Source of the DNA: Peptoniphilus stercorisuis
Lineage (GTDB): Bacteria > Bacillota > Clostridia > Tissierellales > Peptoniphilaceae
Direction of reading: 5' to 3'
Assembly: GCF_017874395.1 (NCBI RefSeq)
Contig: NZ_JAGGLJ010000006.1
Coordinates: 1-64,000 of the forward strand
Length of the DNA stretch: 64,000 nt
Shown here: piece after piece, positions 43,574 through 52,594 of the stretch
Numbering within the stretch: position 1 is the stretch's first letter
Layout of the letters: each line of letters opens with the position of its first letter
Translations under genes and position numbers: made by a program
Notes under the pieces: model-generated
What the model was told of the DNA's origin: nothing
Databases searched by the model: none
Seen by the model: only the letters and a program-made list of their open reading frames with translations

Positions 43574-44278
43574 TTAATTCCTCCTTTTTGGATCTACAAA
43601 TTTATAACCTAAACCCCAGGCAACTTTTAAATACATAGGTTTTTTAGGATCAATTTCTATTTTTTCTCTAATTCTTCTAATATGAACAGTTACAGTTTTA
43701 GCTTCAATTGCAGGCTCATTCCAAACTATTTCATATATTTCTTCTATGGAAAACACACGATTTGGATTTTTCATAAGTAGCTCTAATATTTTATATTCAA
43801 TAGAAGTTAGAGATATTTTCTCATCTTCAACATAAACAGTTTTCTCTAAAGTATTAAGCTTTATACCGCCTATTTGAATAATATCCTCTTCCTTATGTTC
43901 ATCTTGATACTGATGAAATCTTCTAATATTAGAATTAACTCTTGCCATTAATTCCAAAGGATTAAAAGGCTTTGTAATATAATCATCTGCTCCAATATTA
44001 AGCCCAATTACCTTATCATAATCTTCACCCTTTGCTGAAAGTATTATAATAGGCACATATGAGTGCTCACGAAGTTTTAGTATTGCCTCTTCTCCACTCA
44101 TATTTGGCATCATTAAATCCATTATTATAAGATCAACTTTATTATTTTTAAATTTATCAACAGCATCTTGACCATCTTCTGCATAAATAACATCGTAATT
44201 TGCATTTTTAAGATAAATCCCTATAGACTCTCTTATAGCTTTATCATCCTCAGCTACAAGTATTGTGTATTTTTCCAT
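43574..44278 (-). CDS. OmpR-family response regulator (VanR/YycF-like)
   Basis: 234 residues. Receiver with acidic residues AEDD, phospho-acceptor Asp54 (LIIMDLMMPNMSG), LSAKGED and TKPFNPLELMARV. C-terminal winged helix (LTSIEYKILELLMKNPNRVFS, KTVTVHIRRIREKIEID, VAWGLGYKF). GGAGGGATTAT precedes the ATG. The downstream kinase starts right after its stop, so they form a normal cognate pair. Divergent from rqcH. Confidence 0.92.
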   Translation of the reverse strand: MEKYTILVAEDDKAIRESIGIYLKNANYDVIYAEDGQDAVDKFKNNKVDLIIMDLMMPNMSGEEAILKLREHSYVPIIILSAKGEDYDKVIGLNIGADDYITKPFNPLELMARVNSNIRRFHQYQDEHKEEDIIQIGGIKLNTLEKTVYVEDEKISLTSIEYKILELLMKNPNRVFSIEEIYEIVWNEPAIEAKTVTVHIRRIREKIEIDPKKPMYLKVAWGLGYKFVDPKRRN

Positions 44279-44422
44279 ATAATCCCTCCAAAAAGTATAA
44301 TATCAAAAATCTTTTAAAATTTTATTAGCTAAATCTTACAAATTTCTTAAATATATAATTATTTTTATTATATCAAAGAAATATCCACAAATTAATAAAT
44401 TTAAAACCTCAAAATACTTTTA

Positions 44423-44431
44423 TGTTATAAT
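44423..44431 (+). promoter_or_regulatory. Extended -10 promoter of rqcH
   Basis: TG-T-TATAAT (TG 44423-44424, TATAAT 44426-44431) about 22 bases before the ATG, without a good -35. Same TATGTTATAAT string as in front of rnlA. Confidence 0.5.
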
Positions 44432-44452
44432 ACTTAAGAAGTAGGTGATAAT

Positions 44453-46213
44453 ATGGCTTATGACGGAACAGTCCTAAAAGCAGTAATCCATGAATTAAAT
44501 GAAAAACTAAACACTGGAAGAATTGATAAAATATATCAACCTGAAAAAGACGAAATAACATTGAGTATTAGATGTAAAGGAGAAAAATACAAATTATTAC
44601 TATCAGCATCAAGTAATAATCCAAGAGTTTATCTTACTAATATTGATAAGAATAATCCTCAAACTCCCCCAACATTTTGTATGCTACTTAGAAAACATCT
44701 TGAAAGCGCAAGAATCATTAATTTTGAACAATATAAAATGGATAGAGTCTTAAAGATGAATGTTATCTCCAAAAATGAACTTGGAGATGAAATAACAAAA
44801 TCTCTAATAGTTGAAATTATGGGCAAATATTCAAATATTATTTTAATTGATAATTCTAATAATAAAATTTATGACTCAATAAAAAGAGTAAATTCACAAA
44901 TGAGTAGAGTTCGTGAAATCTTACCAGGCTTACAATATGATATTGAATCTATTTCTGATAAAGAAGATCCATTAATCGAAACTCAAGAAAATTTTATAAA
45001 TATTCTTAAAAACTCAGAACAAAACAAAAGCCTTAAAAACTTTATTATGAACACTTATACAGGTATTAGTCCAAATATATCTAGAGAAATTTCTTATAGG
45101 GCTTCTATTGAGTCTGATAGACCTTTAAATAGTCTTACTAATGAAGAAATACACTCTTTATCAAAGGCATTTTTAGACTTTACAAAATCTTTAAACAACA
45201 ACGAATACAAAGCAAATTTTGTAATGGAAAATGATAAAATAATTTCCTTTAGTGCCCTTGATCTTCTAATGTATCCAGAAAATGAAAAAACTTATTTTAA
45301 AAGCATCTCATCTCTTTTAGATGAATACTATTCTAAAAAAGACAATGATCAAAGAATGAAAGATAAAAGTTCTAATATTAAAAAAGTTGTAAAAAATAAT
45401 TTAGATAAGAATATTAAAAAACTAGAAAAACAAAATGAAGAACTTAACGAAGCAACTAATAGAGAAAAATATAAAATATATGCTGATTTAATCTCTGCAA
45501 ATTTATATAAAATAGAAAAAGGACAAAAATCAATTGAAGTAGAAAATTTCTACGACAATATGAACTTAATTAAAGTTCCACTAGATGAAAGATTTTCAGG
45601 ATCTGAGAATGCAAATAGATATTATAAAAAATATTCAAAATTAAAACATGCTGCAAAAAGACTTGAATTAGAAATAGAAAAATCTAAATCTAATATTGAT
45701 TATCTAGAAACAGTTCTTTTAAATATAGAATTTTCAGATGAAGTTTCTGATATTGAAGAAATTAAAGAAGAACTTAAAGAGACTGGATTTATTAAAAAAA
45801 CTAAATCTAAAACTAAAAATAAGAAAAAAGAATCTAAATTCTTAGAATTTAAAAGCATTGATGGATATAAAATTTATGTAGGTAAAAATAATAAGCAAAA
45901 CGAAGAACTCACATTAAAAATAGCATCTAAAGAAGATATGTGGTTTCACGTTAAAGGTGGAGCTGGATCTCATGTAATCATTAAAAATAATGGTGAAGAA
46001 CTTTCTGAAGAAGCAATTAATGAATGTGCAACACTTGCTGCTTATTATAGCTCTTTTAAAAATTCTAATAATGTTGAAATAGACTACACTACTAGAAAAA
46101 ATATAAAAAGACATCCTAGTAAAGTTCCAGGACTTGTAATATATGTAGATTTTTCCACAATTAATGTAAGTAATATTTTTAATAATATAAAAAATATAAA
46201 AAAAGACGCTTAA
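44453..46213 (+). CDS. rqcH: RqcH, NFACT-family ribosome quality-control factor
   Basis: 586 residues. NFACT-N domain (MAYDGTVLKAVIHELNEKL) with the essential Asp97-Arg98 pair (YKMDRVL) needed for alanyl-tRNA recruitment, coiled-coil middle (about 290-430), and C-terminal NFACT-R domain (ASKEDMWFHVKGGAGSHVII, YTTRKNIKRHPSKVPGLV). In B. subtilis it binds stalled 50S-nascent chain complexes and adds poly-alanine tails that mark chains for degradation. Often mislabelled fibronectin-binding protein. Length and order are normal. Monocistronic, ending at a bidirectional terminator. Confidence 0.93.
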   Translation: MAYDGTVLKAVIHELNEKLNTGRIDKIYQPEKDEITLSIRCKGEKYKLLLSASSNNPRVYLTNIDKNNPQTPPTFCMLLRKHLESARIINFEQYKMDRVLKMNVISKNELGDEITKSLIVEIMGKYSNIILIDNSNNKIYDSIKRVNSQMSRVREILPGLQYDIESISDKEDPLIETQENFINILKNSEQNKSLKNFIMNTYTGISPNISREISYRASIESDRPLNSLTNEEIHSLSKAFLDFTKSLNNNEYKANFVMENDKIISFSALDLLMYPENEKTYFKSISSLLDEYYSKKDNDQRMKDKSSNIKKVVKNNLDKNIKKLEKQNEELNEATNREKYKIYADLISANLYKIEKGQKSIEVENFYDNMNLIKVPLDERFSGSENANRYYKKYSKLKHAAKRLELEIEKSKSNIDYLETVLLNIEFSDEVSDIEEIKEELKETGFIKKTKSKTKNKKKESKFLEFKSIDGYKIYVGKNNKQNEELTLKIASKEDMWFHVKGGAGSHVIIKNNGEELSEEAINECATLAAYYSSFKNSNNVEIDYTTRKNIKRHPSKVPGLVIYVDFSTINVSNIFNNIKNIKKDA

Positions 46214-46226
46214 GCGTCTTTTTTAT
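46199..46226. terminator. Bidirectional intrinsic terminator
   Basis: AAAAGACGCT/AGCGTCTTTT as a continuous palindrome (46201-46222). The rqcH stop lies within it, and it also serves the converging purE-yerC unit. Confidence 0.9.
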
Positions 46227-46534
46227 TACTCTTCTTCTGAAATATATCCAAGTCTTTTTAATACTAGTTTATATCCATCTGAACCATAATTAAGTGATCT
46301 GTTTATTCTTGAAATAGTTGCTGTACTAGCCCCTGTCTCTGCTTCTATTTCATGATAAGTTTTATTTTTTATTAGAAGCTTAACAACTTGAAGTCTTTGA
46401 GAAATAGCTTGAATTTCTTTTACAGTACATATGTCTTCAAAAAATCTGTAACACTCATCAAGTGTTTCTAGCGCTAAAATCGCCTCAAATAAATCGTCAG
46501 TTTGTTCACTTTTAATCTTAGAATTGTATAACAT
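46226..46534 (-). CDS. YerC/YecD-type TrpR-like DNA-binding protein
   Basis: 102 residues. TrpR-fold helix-turn-helix: CTVKEIQAISQRLQVVKLL, KTYHEIEAETGASTATISR and INRSLNYGSDGYK. This family (YerC/YecD) is small and usually lacks the tryptophan pocket of true TrpR. In B. subtilis yerC lies near purine and DNA repair genes. It is downstream of purE in the same direction with a 29-base gap, so co-transcription is likely. Target unknown. Confidence 0.85.
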   Translation of the reverse strand: MLYNSKIKSEQTDDLFEAILALETLDECYRFFEDICTVKEIQAISQRLQVVKLLIKNKTYHEIEAETGASTATISRINRSLNYGSDGYKLVLKRLGYISEEE

Positions 46535-46563
46535 TCTACTTTCCCCCTATTTTCACTAGAATA

Positions 46564-47040
46564 TTACTCTAGCTGTTTATTCATTTTTTCCACATCATCT
46601 GCTAACTCTTGTTTATGTGAATGTAATTTTTCTTTAAGTGAGTTATCATTAAGAGATAAAATTTGCACTGCCAGTAGCGCTGCATTTTTTCCACCATCAA
46701 TTGCAACAGTAGCAACTGGTACGCCTGATGGCATTTGTACAGTTGATAAAAGCGCATCTAATCCGTCAAGTGTCGAAGATTTCACCGGTATTCCAATAAC
46801 TGGAACAATTGTATTCGCAGCTAAAACTCCACCTAAATGTGCAGCTTTTCCTGCTATTGATATTATTACTCCAACCCCACGTTCTTCAGCAGTTTTTGCA
46901 AATTCATATGCTCTTATTGGGGTTCTATGAGCAGAAATAACTTCAACTTCATAATCTACATCAAAATCCTTAAGAACTGAAATAACATCATCACTAATTT
47001 TTTTATCACTAATACTTCCCATTACTATTGAAACCTTCAT
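46564..47040 (-). CDS. purE: N5-carboxyaminoimidazole ribonucleotide mutase PurE
   Basis: 158 residues. PurE class I signatures are present: VMGSISDKKISDDVISVL, VISAHRTP, GKAAHLGGVLAANTIVPVIG and TVQMPSGVPVATVAIDGGKNA. It interconverts N5-CAIR and CAIR in purine synthesis. None of the other purine genes is nearby and no purine riboswitch is visible upstream, which is unusual for a purE. It is followed by the TrpR-like yerC. Confidence 0.93.
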   Translation of the reverse strand: MKVSIVMGSISDKKISDDVISVLKDFDVDYEVEVISAHRTPIRAYEFAKTAEERGVGVIISIAGKAAHLGGVLAANTIVPVIGIPVKSSTLDGLDALLSTVQMPSGVPVATVAIDGGKNAALLAVQILSLNDNSLKEKLHSHKQELADDVEKMNKQLE

Positions 47041-47210
47041 AATTCCTCCATATTTTGTTAATAAATAATATACAAATGCTACCTCTCATTTTAACCATTA
47101 ACCATATTAACAATGTTTTATAGTAAAGTCAATAGTTTTTCCAACTTTAATTCATATTAGAAAGGTTTTATTTTAAATTCCATTTTTCTTTCCATTGAAC
47201 CTTTTAAGTA

Positions 47211-47246
47211 TAAAAAAATCTCTCTAATAAATTAGAGAGATTTTTT
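47211..47246 (-). terminator. Intrinsic terminator after rubrerythrin
   Basis: AAATCTCTCTAAT/ATTAGAGAGATTT (47216-47228 with 47231-47243), a 13-bp stem and T-rich flank, directly after the rubrerythrin stop. Confidence 0.9.
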
Positions 47247-47248
47247 AA

Positions 47249-47797
47249 TTAATATTCAACAAATACTTTTGCTTTTGCTCCACAAATTGGGCAAACTTCT
47301 TCATTTTCGTCAAATGTAATATATCCACAAACTGGGCATAAGAAGATTTTTTCTGCATCTAAATCTTTACCAGCTTCAACAGCATCAATTGCATCTTGAT
47401 ATCTTTCAGCATGAACTTTTTCTGCTTCAATAGCATATTTCATAGCTTTAATAGCACCTTGTTCATCTTGAAGTTCTGCAACTGCAATATAAGCTGGATA
47501 CATTTGAGTATATTCAAATACTTCTCCACCTTTTGCTGCTTCTAAGTTTTCTACAGTATCTCCCATGCCAAATCCTGCCATAGATAATACTGGGAAGTCA
47601 CCTTTTTCATCTTTTAGAGCATTAAAATGAAGCTTAGCATGTACTTCTTCTGCGTCTGAAGTTGCGTTGAAAAGTCTTGCTACGTTTTTTAAGCCTTTTT
47701 TCTCTGCTGCTTCGCCCCAAATAATATATCTCATATGTGCTTGAGATTCTCCACCAAAAGCTGATCTTAAGTTATCACTAGTCATTTTATTCATCAT
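47249..47797 (-). CDS. rbr: Rubrerythrin
   Basis: 182 residues. N-terminal ferritin-like four-helix domain with diiron ligands (AFGGESQAHMRYI, DAEEVHAKLHF, AELQDEQGAIKAM, EAEKVHAERYQ). C-terminal rubredoxin domain with CPVCGYITF and CPICGAKA (four Cys). It reduces hydrogen peroxide with electrons from rubredoxin/NADH systems, the main peroxidase of anaerobes. Strong promoter (TTGATT-17-TATAAT) and terminator flank it, as expected for an abundant protein. Either of two adjacent ATG codons could be used behind AAGGGGG. Confidence 0.94.
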   Translation of the reverse strand: MMNKMTSDNLRSAFGGESQAHMRYIIWGEAAEKKGLKNVARLFNATSDAEEVHAKLHFNALKDEKGDFPVLSMAGFGMGDTVENLEAAKGGEVFEYTQMYPAYIAVAELQDEQGAIKAMKYAIEAEKVHAERYQDAIDAVEAGKDLDAEKIFLCPVCGYITFDENEEVCPICGAKAKVFVEY

Positions 47798-47863
47798 AAT
47801 AAATTTACCCCCTTAAACCATTTATAATTTTCACACTCATTTGGTACTTTTAATACCCTATCT

Positions 47864-47892
47864 ATTATATATAATTTAGTGTAGTAAATCAA
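47864..47892 (-). promoter_or_regulatory. Promoter of rubrerythrin
   Basis: Minus strand: TTGATT (47887-47892), 17-base spacer, TATAAT (47864-47869). Perfect -10. I see no clear PerR box palindrome. Confidence 0.7.
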
Positions 47893-47919
47893 GGGATTTT
47901 ATAAATTTAGAATCCCCTA

Positions 47920-48996
47920 TTAAACAGCTTTATCCATATGCTCAATTTTTTTAGCTTGATCACTTGTAATAAGAGCATCTATAATATCATCTAAATCTCC
48001 ATCAGTAACAGCCTCTATTCTGTGAAGAGTTAAATTTATTCTATGATCAGTTACCCTTCCTTGAGGATAATTATAAGTTCTAATTCTTTCTGATCTATCT
48101 CCTGTACCAATTTGAGATCTCTTTTGATCTGAAAGTTCTTTATTTTGTTCTTGAAGTTTTAAATCATAAAGTTTAGTTTTTAAAATCTTCATTGCTTTTT
48201 CCTTATTTCTAAGTTGAGATTTCTCATCTTGACAAGAAATTACAATATTAGTAGGAATATGAGTAAGTCTAACAGCAGAGTCAGTTGTATTTACACATTG
48301 TCCACCATTACCAGAAGCTCTAAATACATCAAATTTAACATCATTCATATCTATTTCTATCTCAACATCTTCAGCCTCTGGCAGCACTGCTACAGTTGCA
48401 GTAGAAGTATGAATTCTTCCAGAACTTTCTGTCTCTGGAACTCTTTGAACTCTATGAACACCAGATTCATATTTAAGTCTAGAATAAGCTCCCTTACCAG
48501 TAATCATAAGAACAACTTCCTTATATCCACCAATACCAATTTCATTAGAACTCATTATTTCAGGTTTCCAGCCCATTTTTTCAGCATACATAGTATATTG
48601 TCTTAAAAGTACACCTGCAAAAAGTGCCGCTTCATCTCCACCTGCACCAGCACGAATTTCAACAATTACGTTTTTATTGTCATTAGGGTCCTTAGGAATT
48701 AGAAGAACTTTTAACTCTTCTTCTATTTTTACAATTTGTTCCTCATCTTCTTTGATTTCTTCCTTAGCCATTTCTTTTAGCTCTTCATCAATTTTTTCAG
48801 ATAAAAGCTCTTTATTGTCCTCTAGATTTTGCGCTACATCTTTATACTCTCTATATTTCATAACAATAGGCTCAAGTTCTGCATGCTCTATTGCTGTTTT
48901 TTGATATAATTTAGAATTATTAATAACCTCAACATCTATTAACTGTTTTTCAAGTTCAATGTATTTTTCTTCAAAAACTGCTATATTTTCGTACAT
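47920..48996 (-). CDS. prfA: Peptide chain release factor 1
   Basis: 358 residues, normal length. The peptidyl-hydrolysis motif appears as [18 protein letters not shown] (GGQ), then [17 protein letters not shown]. Upstream are the decoding domain and the [21 protein letters not shown] block. It terminates translation at UAA and UAG. The residue after GGQ is Cys, where many RF1 proteins have His; this is common in clostridia. It directly follows prmC, the methyltransferase that modifies the GGQ glutamine. Confidence 0.95.
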   Translation of the reverse strand: MYENIAVFEEKYIELEKQLIDVEVINNSKLYQKTAIEHAELEPIVMKYREYKDVAQNLEDNKELLSEKIDEELKEMAKEEIKEDEEQIVKIEEELKVLLIPKDPNDNKNVIVEIRAGAGGDEAALFAGVLLRQYTMYAEKMGWKPEIMSSNEIGIGGYKEVVLMITGKGAYSRLKYESGVHRVQRVPETESSGRIHTSTATVAVLPEAEDVEIEIDMNDVKFDVFRASGNGGQCVNTTDSAVRLTHIPTNIVISCQDEKSQLRNKEKAMKILKTKLYDLKLQEQNKELSDQKRSQIGTGDRSERIRTYNYPQGRVTDHRINLTLHRIEAVTDGDLDDIIDALITSDQAKKIEHMDKAV

Positions 48997-48997
48997 A

Positions 48998-49831
48998 TTA
49001 TTCCCCTTTTTTTCCTATTACTACTCTATCTCTATTAGATAAATCCTTAATTACTTCTACATTATAATCTTTAAGAAGATTTTTTAAATCATCAGCTTGA
49101 TCATGACCTATTTCAAAAACTAAATATCCATCATCACTTAAAAACTCCTTTGCAGACTTTATAATTTCCCTATAAAAATAAAGTCCATCTATTCCACCAT
49201 CAAGTGCATTCATAGGTTCATAATCTTTAACCTCCACTTGCAACTTTTCAATTTCATCCGTTCTTATATATGGTGGATTTGAATAAATTATATCATATTT
49301 TCCAGTAATATTTTCAAATAAATTACTCTTTAAAACCTCTATATTCTCAAGATTATATCTTTTAATATTCTTCAAAGTATTTTTAATAGCATAATCTGAA
49401 ATATCAACAGCAGTAAACTTAGTATCTCTATAAATATTCGCCATAGTAACAGATACAATACCACTTCCAGATCCAATCTCAACAAAACTTTTAATATTAT
49501 TCTCTTTAAAAATTTTATTCAAAACTTCAATACTAATCTCAGTATCATCTCTTGGTATTAACACATTTTCATCTATATAAAAAGTATTTCCATAAAATTC
49601 AGTTTCACCAAAAATATATTGAAGTGGCTCTCCATTTTTCCTTCTATTTAAAATATTAAAATACTCATTTAAAATATCATCATTTAAATTTTCTTTATCA
49701 TGTGATATTAAATAAGACATATCTTTATCAAGAAGCCTTGATAAAATCAATCTAACCTCAAAAAAAGGGTTAGTGTACTTGGAATTTTCCAAGTAATTTA
49801 ACCCCTCTTTAAGAGCAACTCTTATTTCCAT
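48998..49831 (-). CDS. prmC: Release factor glutamine methyltransferase
   Basis: 277 residues. PrmC/HemK family: SAM-binding [16 protein letters not shown] and the catalytic [14 protein letters not shown] (NPPY), with the helical N-terminal domain that binds the release factor. It methylates the GGQ glutamine of RF1 and RF2. Placed one base upstream of prfA and overlapping the DUF1385 gene by 10 bases, so the module is translationally coupled. Confidence 0.93.
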   Translation of the reverse strand: MEIRVALKEGLNYLENSKYTNPFFEVRLILSRLLDKDMSYLISHDKENLNDDILNEYFNILNRRKNGEPLQYIFGETEFYGNTFYIDENVLIPRDDTEISIEVLNKIFKENNIKSFVEIGSGSGIVSVTMANIYRDTKFTAVDISDYAIKNTLKNIKRYNLENIEVLKSNLFENITGKYDIIYSNPPYIRTDEIEKLQVEVKDYEPMNALDGGIDGLYFYREIIKSAKEFLSDDGYLVFEIGHDQADDLKNLLKDYNVEVIKDLSNRDRVVIGKKGE

Positions 49832-50769
49832 AGATCACTTTCTCCTTCATCTGGAAGCACAGCCTTTAAGCTCTCAATGGCAACCTCAATCATAGAATCA
49901 TCAGGTTCACGAACAGTTGCATACTTTTGTATCTCCAAACCTGGAATAGCTAAAACTTTACAAACCTTACTATCGCTTTTACCAATAATTCTATTAATCT
50001 CATAAGAAATTCCTGCTACTATAGGAAGCGCTATAATTCTAGATACAACTCTCATAAGTGGATTTGGCCATCCAAAAAATGAAAGCACTAAAATACTTAT
50101 AATCATTACCATAAATAAAAAACTAGTACCACATCTAGGATGTACTATTGGATACTTCTTAACATTTTCAACAGTAAGTTCATCTCCAGCTTCATAGCAA
50201 TGAATAGTTTTATGCTCACTTCCATGATATTCAAAAACTCTCTTTATATCATCAATTTTAGACACATAATATAAATATATTCCAAAAACAACAAGTCTTA
50301 AAATTCCCTCAAAAAGATTTAAAACAATAGAACTTTCAGTATGTTTACTTAAAAGCCCTGCAGTTAAACTTGGAATAATCATAAATAAAACAGTTGCAAC
50401 AACAAAAGAAAATAAAATAGCTATAAACATTTCAATATTTTCTTTTTTCTTCTTATCCTTAACAACCTTATCTAACAAACCATCTTCTAGATCTTCCTCA
50501 TCTTCCCAAAATGAAGCAGAATAAGTAAGAGCATTAATTCCAGTTACCATAGCCTCTAAAAGCTTAAAAGCTCCTCTTATAATAGGAAGATTTAGAATTT
50601 TATATTTACTTGCCAAACTATTTATCTCATCAACTTTTAAATCTATTTCCTTATCAGGCTTTCTAACAGCAATAGCCATCTTTGAAGGGCCCTTCATCAT
50701 AACTCCCTCAATAAGCGCCTGACCTCCTATAGAAGTCTTAAAAGCTTTTTTATTATAAACTTTGTCCAT
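49822..50769 (-). CDS. DUF1385 membrane protein
   Basis: 315 residues. N-terminal GGQALIEGVMMKGPSKMAIAVRKPD is diagnostic of DUF1385. Membrane segments at about 113-135, 148-166, 215-235 and 240-262; FEYHGSEHKTIHCYEAGDELT and HPRCGTSFLF are further conserved blocks with possible metal-binding His and Cys. Function is unknown, though the gene is almost always next to prmC-prfA and rpmE in clostridia, as it is here. Separated from rpmE by a terminator hairpin. Confidence 0.88.
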   Translation of the reverse strand: MDKVYNKKAFKTSIGGQALIEGVMMKGPSKMAIAVRKPDKEIDLKVDEINSLASKYKILNLPIIRGAFKLLEAMVTGINALTYSASFWEDEEDLEDGLLDKVVKDKKKKENIEMFIAILFSFVVATVLFMIIPSLTAGLLSKHTESSIVLNLFEGILRLVVFGIYLYYVSKIDDIKRVFEYHGSEHKTIHCYEAGDELTVENVKKYPIVHPRCGTSFLFMVMIISILVLSFFGWPNPLMRVVSRIIALPIVAGISYEINRIIGKSDSKVCKVLAIPGLEIQKYATVREPDDSMIEVAIESLKAVLPDEGESDLWK

Positions 50770-50783
50770 TAATACTCCTTAAA

Positions 50784-50813
50784 TAAAAATGGTTAGCACC
50801 ACGCTAACCATTA
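50784..50813 (-). terminator. Intrinsic terminator or attenuator after rpmE
   Basis: ATGGTTAGC/GCTAACCAT (50789-50797 with 50803-50811), followed leftward by TTTTTATTT. It lies between rpmE and the DUF1385 gene, so downstream genes depend on read-through or their own start. Confidence 0.8.
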
Positions 50814-51014
50814 CTTGTTTCTTTGATATTTCTTGTTGAACTTTTCAATACGTCCGCCGTGGTCAGTGAACTTTTGTTTTCCAGTAAAGAATGGATGGCA
50901 TTCTGAACAAACTTCTACTTTAAGTTCATCTTTAACAGAGCCAGTTTTAAATGTATTTCCACAAGCACAAATTACTGTAGCTTCTTTATATTCTGGTTGA
51001 ATATCTTTTTTCAT
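50811..51014 (-). CDS. rpmE: 50S ribosomal protein L31, zinc-binding type
   Basis: 67 residues. The zinc ligands are present: CAC at residues 16-18 and CSEC at 36-39, so this is the C+ form. [20 protein letters not shown] is the classical L31 C-terminal block. Structural protein of the large subunit, bridging to the 30S head. Strong promoter upstream; first gene of rpmE-DUF1385-prmC-prfA. Confidence 0.96.
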   Translation of the reverse strand: MKKDIQPEYKEATVICACGNTFKTGSVKDELKVEVCSECHPFFTGKQKFTDHGGRIEKFNKKYQRNK

Positions 51015-51073
51015 TGCTTCACAACTCCTTTATATCAGATTATTAATTATCGTTTAATTTTAACACATCTGTT

Positions 51074-51102
51074 ATTTTAGCACAATCACCAATATATTTC
51101 AA
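51074..51102 (-). promoter_or_regulatory. Promoter of rpmE
   Basis: Minus strand: TTGAAA (51097-51102), 17-base spacer, TAAAAT (51074-51079), with TG upstream of the -10 (TTGTGCTAAAAT, shared with the glmS promoter). Confidence 0.65.
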
Positions 51103-51174
51103 TTACTTTTCGCTTAAATACTATTATAAAAGAAGTTTTTAAATATGTCTAGATGCAAATTAAAATAGTTATTC

Positions 51175-51681
51175 CTATTTGTCCTCATTATTAGAATCAT
51201 CAGTGTTTTGTGAATTATTATCTTCACTTTCAGACTTTTCTTCACTAGATTTTTTTGAAAACTTTTTAATATTAATATACTCTTTAAGATCAATAATCTC
51301 TCCAGAGTCCATAATAACCTTAAAATCATAATCAGTTACTAAAACAACCCCAGCACCCACTAAAGCTGCAAGAGGCGCTAAAACAAGACCTAGTGCCGAT
51401 ACAGTAAGAGGAAGACTTAATACAATCTCATCATCCTTTGAAACAATAATCTTACTAGCATTACCCTTATCCCAAATTTCTTTAATAGCATTTTTTATCT
51501 CATCAAAATTTATAAAATCTTTTTTCTCATCTTCTTTTTTCTCTGGAATAACAACACTATGCATTATTATTTTAATAGCACGATCCACATCTCCATCAGC
51601 ATCAAGAAGAGCAACACGTACAACCTCATAAGAAGCCCCAGTTATATTCATAACATAATCTATTTTTTCCATAGTAATCAT
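51175..51681 (-). CDS. DUF4342 protein with UBA-like head and membrane segment
   Basis: 168 residues from the ATG at 51681 (GGGAG ten bases upstream). Residues about 1-42 look like a UBA/TS-N helical module (ITMEKIDYVMNITGASYEVVRVALLDADGDVDRAIK). This is followed by a linker, then the DUF4342 core with a hydrophobic hairpin (PLTVSALGLVLAPLAALVG, AGVVLVTDYDFKVIMDSG) and an acidic tail. UBA-like modules also occur in EF-Ts and nascent-chain factors. The function of DUF4342 is unknown. It stands alone upstream of rpmE. Confidence 0.8.
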   Translation of the reverse strand: MITMEKIDYVMNITGASYEVVRVALLDADGDVDRAIKIIMHSVVIPEKKEDEKKDFINFDEIKNAIKEIWDKGNASKIIVSKDDEIVLSLPLTVSALGLVLAPLAALVGAGVVLVTDYDFKVIMDSGEIIDLKEYINIKKFSKKSSEEKSESEDNNSQNTDDSNNEDK

Positions 51682-51877
51682 TAATATCAACTCCCTATTT
51701 TGTATTATACCCCTTATTATTAAAAAATCTTTTACAATAAATCTAAGTATTTATTAAAAATAAATTAATTAAATTAGTTTTTATCATATTTAAACAAAAA
51801 AGATATCTTTAATATAGAAATATAATCTACAACTTTATTCTTTTTCAATTAAATTTTTATAATATTCCTATTAGAAA

Positions 51878-52594
51878 CTATATCTCCCTTACAACATACT
51901 CATCTAAAATCTTTTTCTTTTCTTGCCACCCTGGCATATATAAACTCATTAAATTATAAAATTCTTTATTATGTTTTTTATACTTAAAATGAATCATCTC
52001 ATGAAGAATAACATACTCAATACAATCCTTAGGTGCATATATTAAATCTTCATTTAGAATAATTCTCTCTTGATCAATAAGACAGCTTCCCCATCTTACA
52101 TTCATTTTTCTAATAGTAATACTAGGAAAAATCTCGCATAAACTCTTAGTATTTTTATAAACCTTATCTAAAACCTCTTTAAAAATAATCCTTCTTCTCT
52201 CATCATACCAACTATCTAAAAGATCTTTTTTTCTAGACCTATCATTTTTATCCCTTACATAAATATAGATATATCCTCTATAATACTTTACATGCTCATC
52301 TTGATTCTCAAAAACCTTTAACATATATTGCCTTCCCAAATATCTAAAAGTCTCTCCACTAACATAGTCTTTTTTAGGAATATCAACAGGCCTAGTCTTA
52401 TAAAAATAATCTAAATTTCTCTCAATCCAATTCCCATTTTTAATGATAAAACTATTTATCTCATCAATACTAATATTATCATTAGCAGATACATTAATTT
52501 CCATATTTGGTTTTACAGTTAAATTAATATTCTTAACATTTTTTCTCTTTAAATTATACTTAAAAACTCTATTGCCATACTCTACTTGGCACAT
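51878..52594 (-). CDS. YgjP-type (DUF45) zinc metallopeptidase
   Basis: 238 residues. The C-terminal half carries IEYVILHEMIHFKYKKHNKEFYNLM, in which HExxH plus the later His form a zinc site of the M48-like/WLM YgjP family, preceded by the family motif MNVRWGSCLIDQERIILNEDLI. Such genes often accompany type I restriction systems, and this one directly follows hsdR, its ATG overlapping the last codon of the frameshifted hsdR tail (TAATG). The upstream genes are broken, so its expression may now be low. Confidence 0.8.
   Translation of the reverse strand: MCQVEYGNRVFKYNLKRKNVKNINLTVKPNMEINVSANDNISIDEINSFIIKNGNWIERNLDYFYKTRPVDIPKKDYVSGETFRYLGRQYMLKVFENQDEHVKYYRGYIYIYVRDKNDRSRKKDLLDSWYDERRRIIFKEVLDKVYKNTKSLCEIFPSITIRKMNVRWGSCLIDQERIILNEDLIYAPKDCIEYVILHEMIHFKYKKHNKEFYNLMSLYMPGWQEKKKILDEYVVREI

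Noticed and set aside
47041..47248. Purine riboswitch upstream of purE
   Set aside because: No TATA-x-GGTTT/CTACC three-way-junction core is present in the leader.
51114..51329. 71-residue leftward frame overlapping the DUF4342 gene
   Set aside because: Low-complexity Leu/Ile/Lys sequence in another frame of a better-supported gene, with no ribosome binding site.
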